Assembly: GCA_964019695.1 (NCBI GenBank)
Contig: OZ026517.1
Span: 51,453,672-51,517,671, forward strand
DNA: 64,000 bases
DNA from: Loripinus fragilis
Taxonomy: Eukaryota; Mollusca; Bivalvia; Lucinida; Lucinidae
Direction of reading: 5' to 3'
This document shows positions 10,072 through 19,987 of the stretch, piece after piece; position 1 is the stretch's first letter, and each line of letters opens with the position of its first letter. Under the pieces are notes generated by a model. The model had not been told where the DNA came from, searched no databases, and was given only the letters and a program-made list of their open reading frames with translations. The position numbers and the translations under genes were made by a program.

Positions 10072-10495
10072 GCTATGATAAATATAGTGAAGTGGACTGT
10101 ATTTCAACTTTTTATGATAAATATAGTGAAGTGGACTGTATTTCAACTTTTTATGACAAATATAGTGAAGTGGACTGTAGTTCAAGTTTTTATGATGAAT
10201 ATAGTGAAGTGGACTGCAGTTCAAGTTTTATGATAACTATTGTGAAGTGGACTGCAGCTCAACTTCTATGATAAATATAGTGAAGTGGACTGTAGTTCAA
10301 CTTTTACGATAAATATAGTGAAATGGACTATAGTTCAACTCTTATGATAAATATAGTGAAGTGGACTGCAGCTCAACTTCTATGATAGCTATAGTGAAGT
10401 GTACTGCAGTTCAACTTTTATGATAAATATATTGAAGAGGACTGTTGTTCAACTTTTTATGATAAATATAGTGAAGTGTACTGTAGTTCAACCTC
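10072..10495. repeat. Minisatellite G, 39/38-bp unit, 11 copies
   Basis: Units of TATGATAAATATAGTGAAGTGGACTG then TAGTTCAACTTTT. The first four are 39 bp long, so an open frame repeats a 13-residue motif (YDKYSEVDC); later units drop to 37-38 bp and the frame breaks. Local array, not seen elsewhere. Confidence 0.85.
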
Positions 10496-10597
10496 ATTTG
10501 GTGGGTGGGCAATCAGGGAGAGTGATGGATTCTCATACAAATCAGGTTTTCATGTGAAGAGGCCTGTATGATGTTAAAGAATTTAGTGTAACATAAC

Positions 10598-11099
10598 CAC
10601 TGTAGTCATTCCACTACGGCAATTTGGGTCTCGTCACCCACTCCGGTGATATAGTAAAATTACCTTCAAATAAAGGCTGACAAAAATGAGAACTTTCGAC
10701 TATGTTTGCTTCGAGATTGTATAGTCTAGTTAACAACCTCTATGTTGCTTTGCCAAATCGGAGATAAAATCAGATTTTAAATGTGTTTTTGTACAGTTAT
10801 ATTAAAAAATTGTCAATTACGGTTTCGTCAAAAGTATACGGTTTCGTCATTGAATAATTGTCCACGATGACGAAACCGTGATTAATTATTTCATACCTAG
10901 ACATCAAACGTTAAAGTTTTCATATAATTTTAAAGCTTAAAGATACAATGTGACTGTGATGAACAAAAATTAATTGGAACTCAAGCATTTTTGAGCGTTG
11001 ATCTGTGATTAAATGAAGAAATTGAGCATGATGAGAAAGTTACCTTAACACCGGAATAAGTGACGAGACCCAAATTGCCGTAGTGGTATGACTACAGTG
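10598..11099. mobile_element. 502-bp element with CACTGTAG termini and 5-bp duplication (Transib/RAG-like MITE candidate)
   Basis: ATAAC flanks both ends (10593-10597 and 11100-11104). The terminal inverted repeats begin CACTGTAGTCAT and continue CCACTACGGCAATTTGGG, TCTCGTCAC; 39 of the first 40 bases agree and similarity runs to about 51. Transib and ProtoRAG elements have 5-bp duplications and termini starting CAC like the RSS heptamer. The interior is AT-rich with no transposase and holds three CGGTTTCGTCA motifs. Confidence 0.7.
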
Positions 11100-11104
11100 A
11101 TAAC

Positions 11105-11582
11105 ATCCCAATTATTTAGTCAATGCACAAAAATATAAGTACAAGCCAGTAACAATTTCGTATTATCACTTAATATTAGCATCTAAATCTATCAGACTGG
11201 AAAAGCATGTGCAAGCATTATAGCAGTCTGATCAGGTATTATTTTCCTCCTACTTTGCCAAGTTAATAATGGGTGAATTGGTCCAGATCATAACCCTGGA
11301 AGATTCCATTTAAAAGTTTGGTGCTTAAAGAGTTAATGCAGAGATTCGATCCACATCAAATTCCTATCACATTTAGATTTTTTCTTCACATTATAATCCA
11401 AGAATGATCATCATATGATATTATCAAGATATTAACAACAGCTGAATCACTTGGTACCTTATTTGCCCTAACAAGCACACTGTAAGATGTTTTTTAAGAA
11501 AATGTATCATTTTTTGAAAACAAAGTAGACCTAGATCAATTGACTTCTGATGAGGCCAGCCTATCAGGATCCACACTGCTTT
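11105..11582. other. Mostly unassigned sequence
   Basis: A decayed hairpin-core patch (AGACTGGAAAAGCATGTGCAAGC... AGTCTGATCAGG, about 11190-11240) and a GATCAT/ATGATATTATC patch near 11405. Otherwise nothing recognised. Confidence 0.3.
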
Positions 11583-11935
11583 TATCTATATTATCACATG
11601 ATGTCACGTCTGGCAGTGATATAACGTCATGCAATAAATCGATAAACTACCAGTGGTTTACAGATTTGGTAACGCAACGTACTGACATCCATTATAATGT
11701 TGCGAAAAAGATGGCAAAATTGTGACGTTTTCACGCCCAAACTGTGTTTTAAGCAATTTCAATGTCATGTGATAAATAGAATCTAACATTCGTGCTCCTG
11801 TATTATTGAATTTATTAAACTTGTTGCGAAAAAGCGATAAAATGCTCGGCAAGCCTCACATTTTATTGCTTTTCCTCAACTTGTTTAATAAATTCAATAA
11901 AACATGAGCACTCATGTAGGATCCTCTATTTAATT
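11583..11935 (+). mobile_element. T-family foldback element
   Basis: About 350 bp, the inverse of 25461-25805. The right half folds: TTGAATTTATTAAACTTGTT with AACTTGTTTAATAAATTCAA, and GCGATAAAATG with CATTTTATTGC, around CTCGGCAAGCCTCA. A second small palindrome lies near 11642 (ATAAACTACCAGTGGTTTA). No clear terminal duplication. Confidence 0.65.
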
Positions 11936-12070
11936 AACGAAACTGCACTGATAGACTGGCTAGAAATATTAAGATGATATAGCATTTTAAGCTCTTAAAG
12001 AACTCGGTCAGTCCTTAGAAGAGTAAGGGTGCTTTTATGGTCAAATATGGTAATTTAAGCACAAGACTTA

Positions 12071-12180
12071 GGGGTTAACTGTATTCAAAAATTTTCATTT
12101 GGGGAGGTATATCATCGGATATACAGTTGGAAATTTAGTATTACAACCCCCCAAATGAAAATTTTGAATACGGTTATCCC
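12071..12180. mobile_element. V-family foldback MITE, flanked by TA
   Basis: Arms GTATTCAAAAATTTTCATTTGG and CCAAATGAAAATTTTGAATAC. TA precedes and follows the GGGGTTAAC/GTTATCCC ends. The second copy is at 36907-37041. 110 bp. Confidence 0.7.
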
Positions 12181-12182
12181 TA

Positions 12183-13017
12183 TTCAAATGCATTTCTGCA
12201 GTTTCGTCTCAAATTTGAGTGTTGCAAGTTGCACATCAACCAACGATATGTGAAATAATTAATGACGTCAAACTATTTTCGACTGTATATCGCAGGATAT
12301 GAGGCCCCAAATTTTTGATGTTATCCAATCAGATGTTGCATTACAAAATCAAGTGCATTAGAATTCATGTTTGAGTGCCATCAAATGTGCAAACACTTCA
12401 GCCCCTATTCTGTCTAAAATGGGAATTTCTTTTTGTTAAAATTCCGTTTTATCATTATTATAGATGGATATACATATCCCACTTGTGAAATAATCCTGTG
12501 AGCTTGATTGATGAGTATCAGAATCTTACAAACATTTTCAAATTTTCAATTTAAACAATTAAAATTCTCCTTTTTCAAAAACACTGAAGAAAGATATTTG
12601 TTAGTAAATCCACAGCAACAAAAATCAAACGCAATATCCCTCAATATGCATTCATTCAAAGTTCGCAACAGAAGGTGGAGAAAACACTATAGATGATCAA
12701 TACAAAACTACATAGCCATTACACAAGAAATAAGAGCTGTCACATGACGGGTTAGCATTTGCCAATAATACCTGAATGTCACAGAGTAGGGTGATCAGAC
12801 AGATGACCTGGGCAAAAGCAATCTGTCACCAAACTACTTATATAAAGACTCTAAATTAATAAATTATTTATTTTTTATCTTTTATTATTTAGTAAATTTT
12901 CCTTTTGATCCATGGAGGTATACTTTCATGTCAGAAGGCAAATTTATCAAACCATGTAATACAGGTCACTGTGACCTATATTCATGACCTACATTTATTA
13001 TCATTGATTAAATTAAG
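12183..13017. other. No feature recognised
   Basis: AT-rich, possibly single-copy sequence with an extreme A/T stretch at 12850-12905. No inverted repeat or splice-framed exon seen. Confidence 0.3.
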
Positions 13018-13064
13018 GCTTAAAGTCGCAGTCAACAATATTTCAGTCATGCCAGGACTCTTCC
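13018..13064 (-). mobile_element. V-SINE tail fragment
   Basis: GCAGTCAACAATATTTCAGTCATGCCAGGACT matches the reverse-strand tail of the other SINE copies; head and centre are absent. Confidence 0.45.
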
Positions 13065-13784
13065 CAAACATTTATTACCATATCAAAGGCAACTTGAACT
13101 GTTATCTAACAGTTCGCCACAGTTCGCCAGATATACGACAAAATCCCAGGACCTTGTAATCATATATAGTTCATGCTGACCAACATAAATCTACAAATCT
13201 AAGATAAAGACTCGCCTGAGCCTTCCCTGCTCACCAATGTGATAAGTACCGAAATCTTGTACAGTTCGAATCCCGCCAGAGACGCAAGCAAAAATACTGA
13301 TTCGTGAAAAGTGTCGAATTGTTCCTGCAGTGGTATGTATCAATCCTTTCAGCTTGCCGTGGTTTCACAGGGTATTCCCTAACCAAGCCCCGAGAACTGC
13401 ACTGGCTTTCCACAACCACTAGACAGCAGAATTGCTTAAATGTAATGTCTATTCAATGTAAAATTGTGTTTTTGCTGTTGGTGTCTTGAAGCATTCAACA
13501 AATTAGGTTGATAAAAAAAAATCAGTTCGAGGTGATATAGACTTTTAAAAATCTAACCATAAAACAAATGCCTACAATCTTGCATGCGCACAAGACCTTT
13601 AAAGCCAATGACCGAACTGGGCTGGTACTGCAAACACTTAAGACCTGATTTTTATTGTAGAGTACATATAATGGGCATTGAGGCCTAATCCACTCTGCTT
13701 AACTTCAGAGACATGATACAATATTCAAATATGAAATGTTGGAAAATTTAGCGAAGGAGAAAATAACATAGACACTGTATAGAC
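13065..13784. other. Mostly unassigned, with a B-like and a B-box-like relic
   Basis: CTGAGCCTTCCCTGCTCACCAATGTGATAAGTACC (about 13215-13250) recurs at 54078-54112. ACAGTTCGAATCCCGCC at 13261 looks like a pol III B box without a matching A box. No intact gene. Confidence 0.35.
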
Positions 13785-13860
13785 TTAGCCTGACTATGGA
13801 CAGACTGTGACCTTTGTTGTTTGCATGCAACAAATTAAAAGTTTTTTCCTGACGAGGCCC
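13785..13860 (-). mobile_element. A-family MITE terminal fragment
   Basis: ACCTTTGTTGTTTGCA followed by TTTTTTCCTGACGAGGCCC matches one A terminus, with the remainder lost. Confidence 0.45.
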
Positions 13861-14302
13861 TGATGATATCTTTTTTTTTTCAAGATGAAACTCTTGTTTT
13901 TCCTAAATAAAGCCAATTTAACTTCCCAGCTGTTGACGAATGTAATTATTGAACAATATACTTATGACTATTGAATAAAATGAACTACATCAATGAAAAA
14001 GCATCCTTATGTTATATATGCATGCGGTAAGTCAAGCCACATAAGGAAATTGTACCATGGTGAGTCAATCCAGCCTGCTCAGGTACAGTGACTGGCAAGA
14101 ATCTGGAAAATCTAGATACATTAACCCTTTGTAAATGATGAAACTGACACAATGAGCCTGGGATGGATGATTCATTGTGCATGTACATATCAAGGGGTCA
14201 TTATACTACTAAGGTTAGAATTTATAAACTAAGATGTACTTCAATCATTGAAGACTGTTTTATCTTAGCAAACTGAGCGCAGATGCTGATGAAATGCTGT
14301 TT
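13861..14302. other. No feature recognised
   Basis: AT-rich, no repeats or frames of note. Confidence 0.3.
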
Positions 14303-14314
14303 AAGGGTTTCCAG

Positions 14315-14532
14315 TTTGTTTGTTTTGTTTGATTTGATTCTTTACATCCCAGTCAACAATTTTCAGCTATGTCGGGAAGGGTCTTCTTGGGTTGAACCAG
14401 TACTAAGCAAGGATTAATCCCAGGATTAATGTGTCTTGCTCAAGGACACAATGCAGTGACGCCGATGAGGCTTGAACCTCTAACCCCTCGGTCTCCGAGT
14501 CAAGCACTCTACCGCTGAGCCACTGCGCTCCC
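14315..14532 (-). mobile_element. V-SINE with 12-bp target duplication
   Basis: On the minus strand: head GGGAGCGCAGTGGCTCAGCGG, B box GAGGTTCAAGCC, V-domain word GTCCTTGAGCAAGACAC, tail ending in (ATCAAATCAAAC). Flanked by AAGGGTTTCCAG (14303-14314) and AAGAGTTTCCAG (14533-14544), one mismatch, which marks target-primed insertion. Confidence 0.85.
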
Positions 14533-14540
14533 AAGAGTTT

Positions 14541-14693
14541 CCAGGCCAGAGGTTATAAAACTTGAGTTCATTCTCAAATTCAAAATAAAGCGCAATGATT
14601 GGCTTCTTGCGGACACGTGTCCGCAAGCAGCCAATCATTGCGCTATATTTTGAGCTTGAGACTGTACTCAAGTCTTATAGCCTCAGGGCCTGG
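14541..14693. repeat. 153-bp near-perfect foldback centred on CACGTG
   Basis: The centre CTTGCGGACACGTGTCCGCAAG is perfect. Outward come GCGCAATGATTGG/CCAATCATTGCGC, ACTTGAGT/ACTCAAGT and CCAGGCC/GGCCTGG. Each arm carries a CCAAT-type box, and the axis is an E-box. Probably a foldback MITE; one copy in this window. Confidence 0.7.
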
Positions 14694-14841
14694 TGTCCCC
14701 TTATGCAGAACCAGATCTGTGCAGATACACTGAGGGTCGCCAGAGCCCTTACTGGTTGCTTGAGCTATATAAGTAACAAAATCTCACTAATAACTTCAGT
14801 TTCTGGAAGATACAAACGTGACAACACTTTTTTTTCCTTAT

Positions 14842-15139
14842 CACTTTGCATGCTGGGTAATTTTCCATGCTTTTTTTGTCTCTGTTGATAATTTTCAAAA
14901 TTAACGTTTTTGAAAAATTCTTTCAGGAATATCATCAAAGTGTCAATAATAATTTGGATCCGGATCTGGTATGATATTTTGTCGGACCTGATCTGCATAT
15001 GGGTACAAACTGTTTGCAAGGGTTATTGGCAGACAACAATGATGGTTTTCATGAACAAGAATTATTTGAAGAAATAAACTTTGAAAAAAAAATCGCAGAT
15101 GACTAACATAAGTATGCAAAATTACCCAGCATGCAAAGA
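14842..15139. mobile_element. C-family MITE, double-ended variant
   Basis: Both ends are of the same type: ACTTTGCATGCTGGGTAATTT on the left and AATTACCCAGCATGCAAAG on the right, whereas normal C copies have two different ends. The centre has GGATCCGGATCTGGTA, TTGTCGGACCTGATCTG and ACAAACTGTTTGCAAGGG. Confidence 0.65.
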
Positions 15140-15392
15140 TTTATGAAGGGTCCAAATCCAGAATATTCCAAAGCTTTCACAAGCCTGCAGATAGGTATTT
15201 TGATATAATGTGGCGTAATGTTACTAGCTATCATATAATACTAATGAGAAAGTAATTAAGACCTATGATTAAATGCTACTGTATCATGGATAATTAGTAG
15301 GTCATCAATTATTAACCTTTTATTTAACAATAATTACCCAGCTTCTCACTAATGGAAATTATTTCTGTTATTCACATAAAATAGCAGTACTC
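15140..15392. other. Possibly single-copy AT-rich stretch rich in TAATTA/ATTA words
   Basis: Holds AAGTAATTAAG, GATTAAATG, GGATAATTAG, CATCAATTATTAACC and AATAATTACC within about 130 bp. Homeodomain-type sites are a possible reading, but base composition alone could give this. Confidence 0.3.
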
Positions 15393-15395
15393 TAA

Positions 15396-16039
15396 AGGGG
15401 TGTTTAGACGGCATGATTTAGTCGTCCTGACTTAGTCGTACATTACAAATCAGCTCGTGTAAACACTGCTATTACAGAGTCATATATGATTTTAGAGTCA
15501 GGACGACATGTCATGGGGGATAGAACTGGTTCTATTTGCCATTACAAAATCATGGCGAATTAGCCAATTAGCTTTGAGGTCACAGGGGTTAATAGCTTTC
15601 GGAGCAAGATAAAAGAGATAACCCTAAACATGCAAGTATTTTGTCCTGAACATGGTATCTGCTGCATATGTTCAAGTGCACTTCAGAGGAGATCTTATCA
15701 TGGAAATAAACAATATAACCCCTGACCAGACGGCTTCCAGGGAACAGTCTGATCTGGGTCGATATTGTTCGCCATAAAGACTACCTAAGAACATAAGCAG
15801 ATGAGATAGCAGATGACAAAAGTCGTGACTTGCGGGAATGAGTTTTAACACATGTTCTTAGCTATAGCAATGAAACGATGTAGAGCATGATGAGATGACT
15901 CAATGTGCCCAGCCAGATTCTCCACTGTTGAAAGAAATCACACATGACATTGTAATGCCGTCTAAACAGAAAAATCATACATGACAAAATCATGTATGAT
16001 TTTGTCAGGCTGACAAAATCATGCCGTCTAAACAGGCCT
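15396..16039. mobile_element. 644-bp PIF/Harbinger-type MITE, TAA duplication
   Basis: TAA at 15393-15395 and 16040-16042. Termini AGGGGTGTTTAGACGGCATGATTT and AAATCATGCCGTCTAAACAGGCCT. Inner repeats of ATCATGTATGATTTTGTC and GTCAGGACGAC lie near the ends. A D MITE (15618-15850) is nested inside. Three-base TWA duplication is the PIF/Harbinger hallmark; no transposase remains. Confidence 0.75.
15618..15850 (+). mobile_element. D-family MITE nested in the Harbinger-type element
   Basis: ATAACCCTAAACATGCAAGTATTTTGTCCTGAA begins it and ACTTGCGGGAATGAGTTTTAA ends it. The core has ATAACCCCTGACCAGACGGCTTCC and CAGTCTGATCTGGGTCGATATTGTTCGCC. It was inserted after the host element. Confidence 0.6.
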
Positions 16040-16260
16040 TAAGAGAAAACATCCCCCAACTCTCAATCTCGTCTATGATAGTATTTTCAATGATTAAGCT
16101 GCAACCTGGAAAATTAGGTCAAGGTCACCAGAATCTAATAAGATGTGATACTGTACCATTTACATAAGCTGAAATATTACACTCCTACCAAACATTTTAA
16201 AACATTTCAAATCATATGAAAGTTAAAGAAAGTACAAGGATTTGCTTTCAAAATTGCATT

Positions 16261-16400
16261 CAAGGGTGATAACTCAAATAGAAAGCAACCACTCTTGCAT
16301 TGAGTTATACCATCTTGACATGATAATATATAACCCCACTAAATATTGTCAAAAATATCTTGAAGGGTATGAAAGTTATTGAGCACACAAGATTGCCTCT
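16261..16400 (+). repeat. Single L-type unit
   Basis: CAAGGGTGATAACTCAAATAGAAAGCA, ATATCTTGAAGGGTATGAAAGTTATTGAGCACACAAG. Same order as in 2483-2960, without a terminal hairpin. Confidence 0.55.
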
Positions 16401-16741
16401 TTTAAAGACATATGCGGCTATTTCCAATGCGCACCTTTCCCACGTCTGCAAATGGGGAAGTTGTCTGGGTCCTGTCTTTCGACCCTCAACGGATTCGGAT
16501 CAACACAGCTTCCGATATTCTTATGTCATATCGGTGTTCCGACATTTTCATCACAAAATAACTAATTAAAGTGTGTTCGAAATATCTATTGACATCTTTT
16601 CAGAACTGATCGTCTCAGCACTAAAGACAGATAAATGTAGCTCAGTCGAAATCAAACGACGGTCACAATAACCCTGGTTACGAATACGATAGTGGCCGAG
16701 TCTATACTATTTGTATGGTTATTTAGAGCGGCGCACGACCT

Positions 16742-16811
16742 GACCTCGTGGCCTAGTGGTTAGCGTGTCTGGCTACAAAGCCAGAGGACCAGTATCGATT
16801 CCGGGATGCGC
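16742..16811 (+). pseudogene. tRNA-like sequence (SINE head or tRNA pseudogene)
   Basis: TGGCCTAGTGGTTAGCG is a good A box and D arm, CTGGC/GCCAG forms an anticodon-like stem, and TATCGATTCC a B box. The acceptor strands (GACCTCG and ATGCGCA) do not pair, the T arm is poor, and the anticodon loop has 6 or 8 bases, so it is not a working tRNA. T-runs follow at about 16817. Confidence 0.5.
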
Positions 16812-17460
16812 ACATATTTTCAGTGTGTTTTATCTTTCTTTTTTAACATTTTAATGCTAAATTACTTCATATACTAGTAAAATAGCATCATCAAAACGAA
16901 CGAAATGGTCATCCCCGAACTTTTTATATTGAATTACGCATGAAACCTATGGGGGTGAGGTTAAATTTGGCCCTCTAGAAAGAGAATTAGTTCGGTGACC
17001 CCAGATTTTCATTCTTTTTTCTGAAAGGTATTATAATAGTCCATGAATTAAAAATAAATTTTCAAGATTTTCAATATCAGATTTTTTAATACATGATTTA
17101 TTCTAAAAACAAATTCCATTTTTTGACAAATTGCCAAAATATACCATGCAGTATCTTGTCACAGCATGGGATAACAAGTAAACATGCACATTTTCTTAAA
17201 AGTTTGAGGTCATGGGCAGTAATTTAAGTTAAAAGAAAGAAGCTGGCTGAAGATTACAACCGTTTTTGCTCGATAATTAGGACTAGTGTTATTATCTTAT
17301 ATTTCTAGAAAATTGGTCAAATGCTTTAAACTTCAATATGAGATTCTGAAAAAACAAGCACGGTGACATATCCTTTTTATTTCATAAATGGATAGCCCAT
17401 GCATAAAACAAACTGTATGCAAAGTATTGAAAATATTTCAATATGGCATATGTCCTTAAG
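16812..17460. other. No feature recognised
   Basis: AT-rich. A phrase AAATTAGGTCAAGGTCACC just upstream (16108) belongs to the M-type vocabulary, but this interval has none. Confidence 0.3.
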
Positions 17461-17465
17461 TTTAT

Positions 17466-17790
17466 TAAAGGGAGATAATTCAAACAGAAAGCAGGGGAGA
17501 ACAACCATACTTGCACATGAACACTGCCTTTACCTGATATATCATGCCCACCAATTATCTAAATATCTCAAAGGGTATACAAGTGATGGAGCGTACAAGG
17601 TTTCCCCTTTAAACTACACTCAAGGGCGATAACCCACAAAAACAAAGCAAGGGAAAGCAACCATCCAAGCACATGGCTCACTATCTTGACCGTTATATAT
17701 GCCTACCAAATCAAATATCTCAAAGGGTATAAAAGTTATGGAGCAAACAAGCTTTTGTCTAAGGACGGACAGATGGATGCCAGTCTGATG
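17466..17790 (+). repeat. L-type tandem units (two)
   Basis: AAAGGGAGATAATTCAAACAG, ATCTCAAAGGGTATACAAG twice at about 155-bp spacing, ending AAGGACGGACAGATGGATGCC like the end of 2483-2960. Confidence 0.6.
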
Positions 17791-17966
17791 GCTATATTCC
17801 ATGATCTTGTTCATTGGGATGTAAAAACTAGGTCAAGGTCTCCACAATAGAACTGCAGGCTCTTCATCATGTTCTAATATTCTAACTATGTTAACAACAT
17901 TTAAATCTGTTGGTCTGACCAAGTGATATTGTGCACACAGGTATTAATCTTTTGCTTAAAAATAGG

Positions 17967-18066
17967 CAAGATCTGGATCCAAACTGTTTGATACTCTGAT
18001 GGTATTCTTGAAAGACATTTTTGAAAAAGTTGATTTGAAAAAAAAATCAGCAGACAACAAAAGGCA
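17967..18066 (-). mobile_element. C-family MITE fragment
   Basis: AGATCTGGATCCAAACTGTTTGATACTCTGATGGTATTC, then AATCAGCAGACAACAAAAGGCAT: one half of a C copy from core to near the terminus. Confidence 0.5.
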
Positions 18067-18129
18067 TAAACAACAAGAACGGTGTTTACAGAAGAAAATG
18101 TATGTCCCGCTACCAATGTGTGATGTAGT

Positions 18130-19110
18130 ACATATATGTCTACTCTAATACTTACGCATGTTTGATCAAAATCAACTAATATCTTCAGGAGATATGGTAC
18201 AGATAAGCAATTTTCCAACATTTTTGACCTTCTGAGACCTAGAAAATGAGGTCATGGTCACCAATGTCCAATTGGTTATCTCTCATTTATACATATGTGC
18301 AAGTTTGGTTGAAATCCATCAAATTATTCAGGAGATATGGTGCAGAAAAAGTAATTTTTAACCTTCTAAGACCATTCATGACCTCAAAAATAGGGTAAAA
18401 GTTATCTAAACATATTCAGTTCACTTGCAATTCTCCCAGTAATAAATTTGTTCAAGTTTGGCTCAAATCCAATTGTTCCTTTAGGAGATATGGTGCAGAC
18501 AAGGCATTTGACACTATTTGACCTCATGTTACCTTGGAAATGAAGTCAAGGTCACCAAAACAAATCAGTTATTTTCCATATCTCAGTGGCTTTATTAAAT
18601 TCCATCCGTTCATTCAGGAGATAAGGTGCTGACAATTATCCTCCCAATATTTTCCTACCATCTCTGACCTTGAAAATAAAATCAAGGTCACCAAAATATG
18701 ATCAGTTCTTTGGCATCTTTTAGTATGTATGTATGTGCAATATGGCTAAAATTCATCCATCCATTCAAGGGATATGGTGCAGACAATCCATTTTTCAACA
18801 TGTTTTGACCTTCTGTGACCTTGAAAACATAGTCAAGGTAACCAAAATCTCAAGGTAACCAAAATCAAATCAGTTTACCTTCTCCCATAGATACAAATGT
18901 GCAAGTATGGGTTAAAATCTATCACATTCAAGAGTGCAGACAAGGAATTTTTCTACCTTCTTTGACCACTGGATACATTGAAAATAGGGGGCAAAGTCAC
19001 AATATCCCCTCAGTTCTTTCCCCCCATCAAATAATGTATGTATGCAAGTTTAGTCAAAATCCATCAATTCCTTCAGATAATAGAGCACCGACAAGAAGCT
19101 ATGCCTAGGC
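18130..19110 (+). repeat. M-type tandem array, unit about 145 bp, about seven units
   Basis: Each unit has TTCAGGAGATATGGTGCAGACAA, TTTTTGACCTTCTGTGACCTTGAAAATGAAGTCAAGGTCACCAAAA, ACATATGTGCAAGTTTGGTTAAAATCCATC. Units diverge by 15-25 percent by eye. It ends with GACAGGATCC-type words and no GCTCACC hairpin. It carries several TCAAGGTCA words. Confidence 0.75.
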
Positions 19111-19539
19111 TGACACAAATGCAGACAGGATCCGCACCCAAAATAATATGTCCCCACCACCCCCAAAAGTATGGGGACTTCAATATTACCCAGGATTTTG
19201 ATGACCACCATAGCAAATGTTTATTATGAAAAAATTTGACATATATTGTCAATCTTGGTTAATAAAAGTCACGATTTTACTTACAAATGTTTCAAAGGCA
19301 GAACTTTATCCCATACATGTGGCATATCTGAGGAACCAGGTAATAATCGGTTTTATCCAAGGTAAGAATAGTGTATCTTCAATGATAATGAAAACATATT
19401 TCCAGAAAATCGTAGAAGAAAACTTGATTCAATCACTAAGTAAGACATGCTTCACAGGTAATCCATATCCACACTATCAAAATTTCCAAGAAAATTGGAC
19501 TATCTCCCAAGGTAAGAGGGATATTTGTAACACATTTAT
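19111..19539. other. No feature recognised
   Basis: Includes a 130-codon open frame (19217-19609) with no domain character that runs into the next foldback; treated as chance. Confidence 0.3.
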
Positions 19540-19650
19540 TCTTATTTCTGAAAAAAAACATATGTTGTGGGTACTCATTGGAAGCGTCTCATTGAGACGC
19601 TTCCAATGAGCACCACAACAAATGTTTTCATGCAACAACAAGAAAGATAT
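19540..19650. mobile_element. Q-like foldback with a different centre
   Basis: CATATGTTGTGGGTACTCATTGGAAGCGTCTCATTGAGACGCTTCCAATGAGCACC. The outer words match family Q, but the palindromic centre is GAAGCGTCTC...GAGACGCTTC instead of GAACCGTCTC...GAGACGGTTC. Confidence 0.6.
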
Positions 19651-19842
19651 AACAATTTTTCTGTTTGAAAAAAGCGCCTTCTCTAGAGCGTTGAAATCCT
19701 ACAAGAAAGCTTCTTTCACTTTGAGAAATATATTATTGAATGATGTCTAGCCAAAATATCCTATCAGCAAAGCACTTTATTATTAATCCTCATCATGAAG
19801 AATCTTTACCCACTTCTAACAATTTCCAGACAATTCAGTTTC

Positions 19843-19978
19843 TAGACTGGCTCCAGTTCTTAAAACAATTTTTCATCAACATGTCATATCATATACTTGT
19901 AGCCAGTCTAACTCTGATGGCTATGTTTATGATATGACACATTGATGAAAAATTGTTTTAAGGACTGGAGCCAGTCTA
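19843..19978. mobile_element. 136-bp foldback with 9-bp duplication (MULE-like)
   Basis: TTCAGTTTC at 19834-19842 and 19979-19987. Arms of about 50 bp: TAGACTGGCTCCAGTTCTTAA, AACAATTTTTCATCAA, GTCATATCATA, with the inverse on the right and about five mismatches. A 9-bp duplication with arms filling the element is typical of Mutator-like foldbacks. Confidence 0.7.
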
Positions 19979-19987
19979 TTCAGTTTC

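Noticed and set aside
10044..10271. Periodic YDKYSEVDC peptide as a secreted repeat protein
   Set aside because: Unit length changes to 37-38 bp and breaks the frame; there is no signal peptide.
16742..16811. Functional tRNA gene
   Set aside because: Acceptor strands do not pair, the T arm is poor and the anticodon loop has the wrong size.
19217..19609. 130-codon open frame, one of the longest in the window
   Set aside because: Low-complexity AT-driven residues, no domain, and it runs into a foldback arm.
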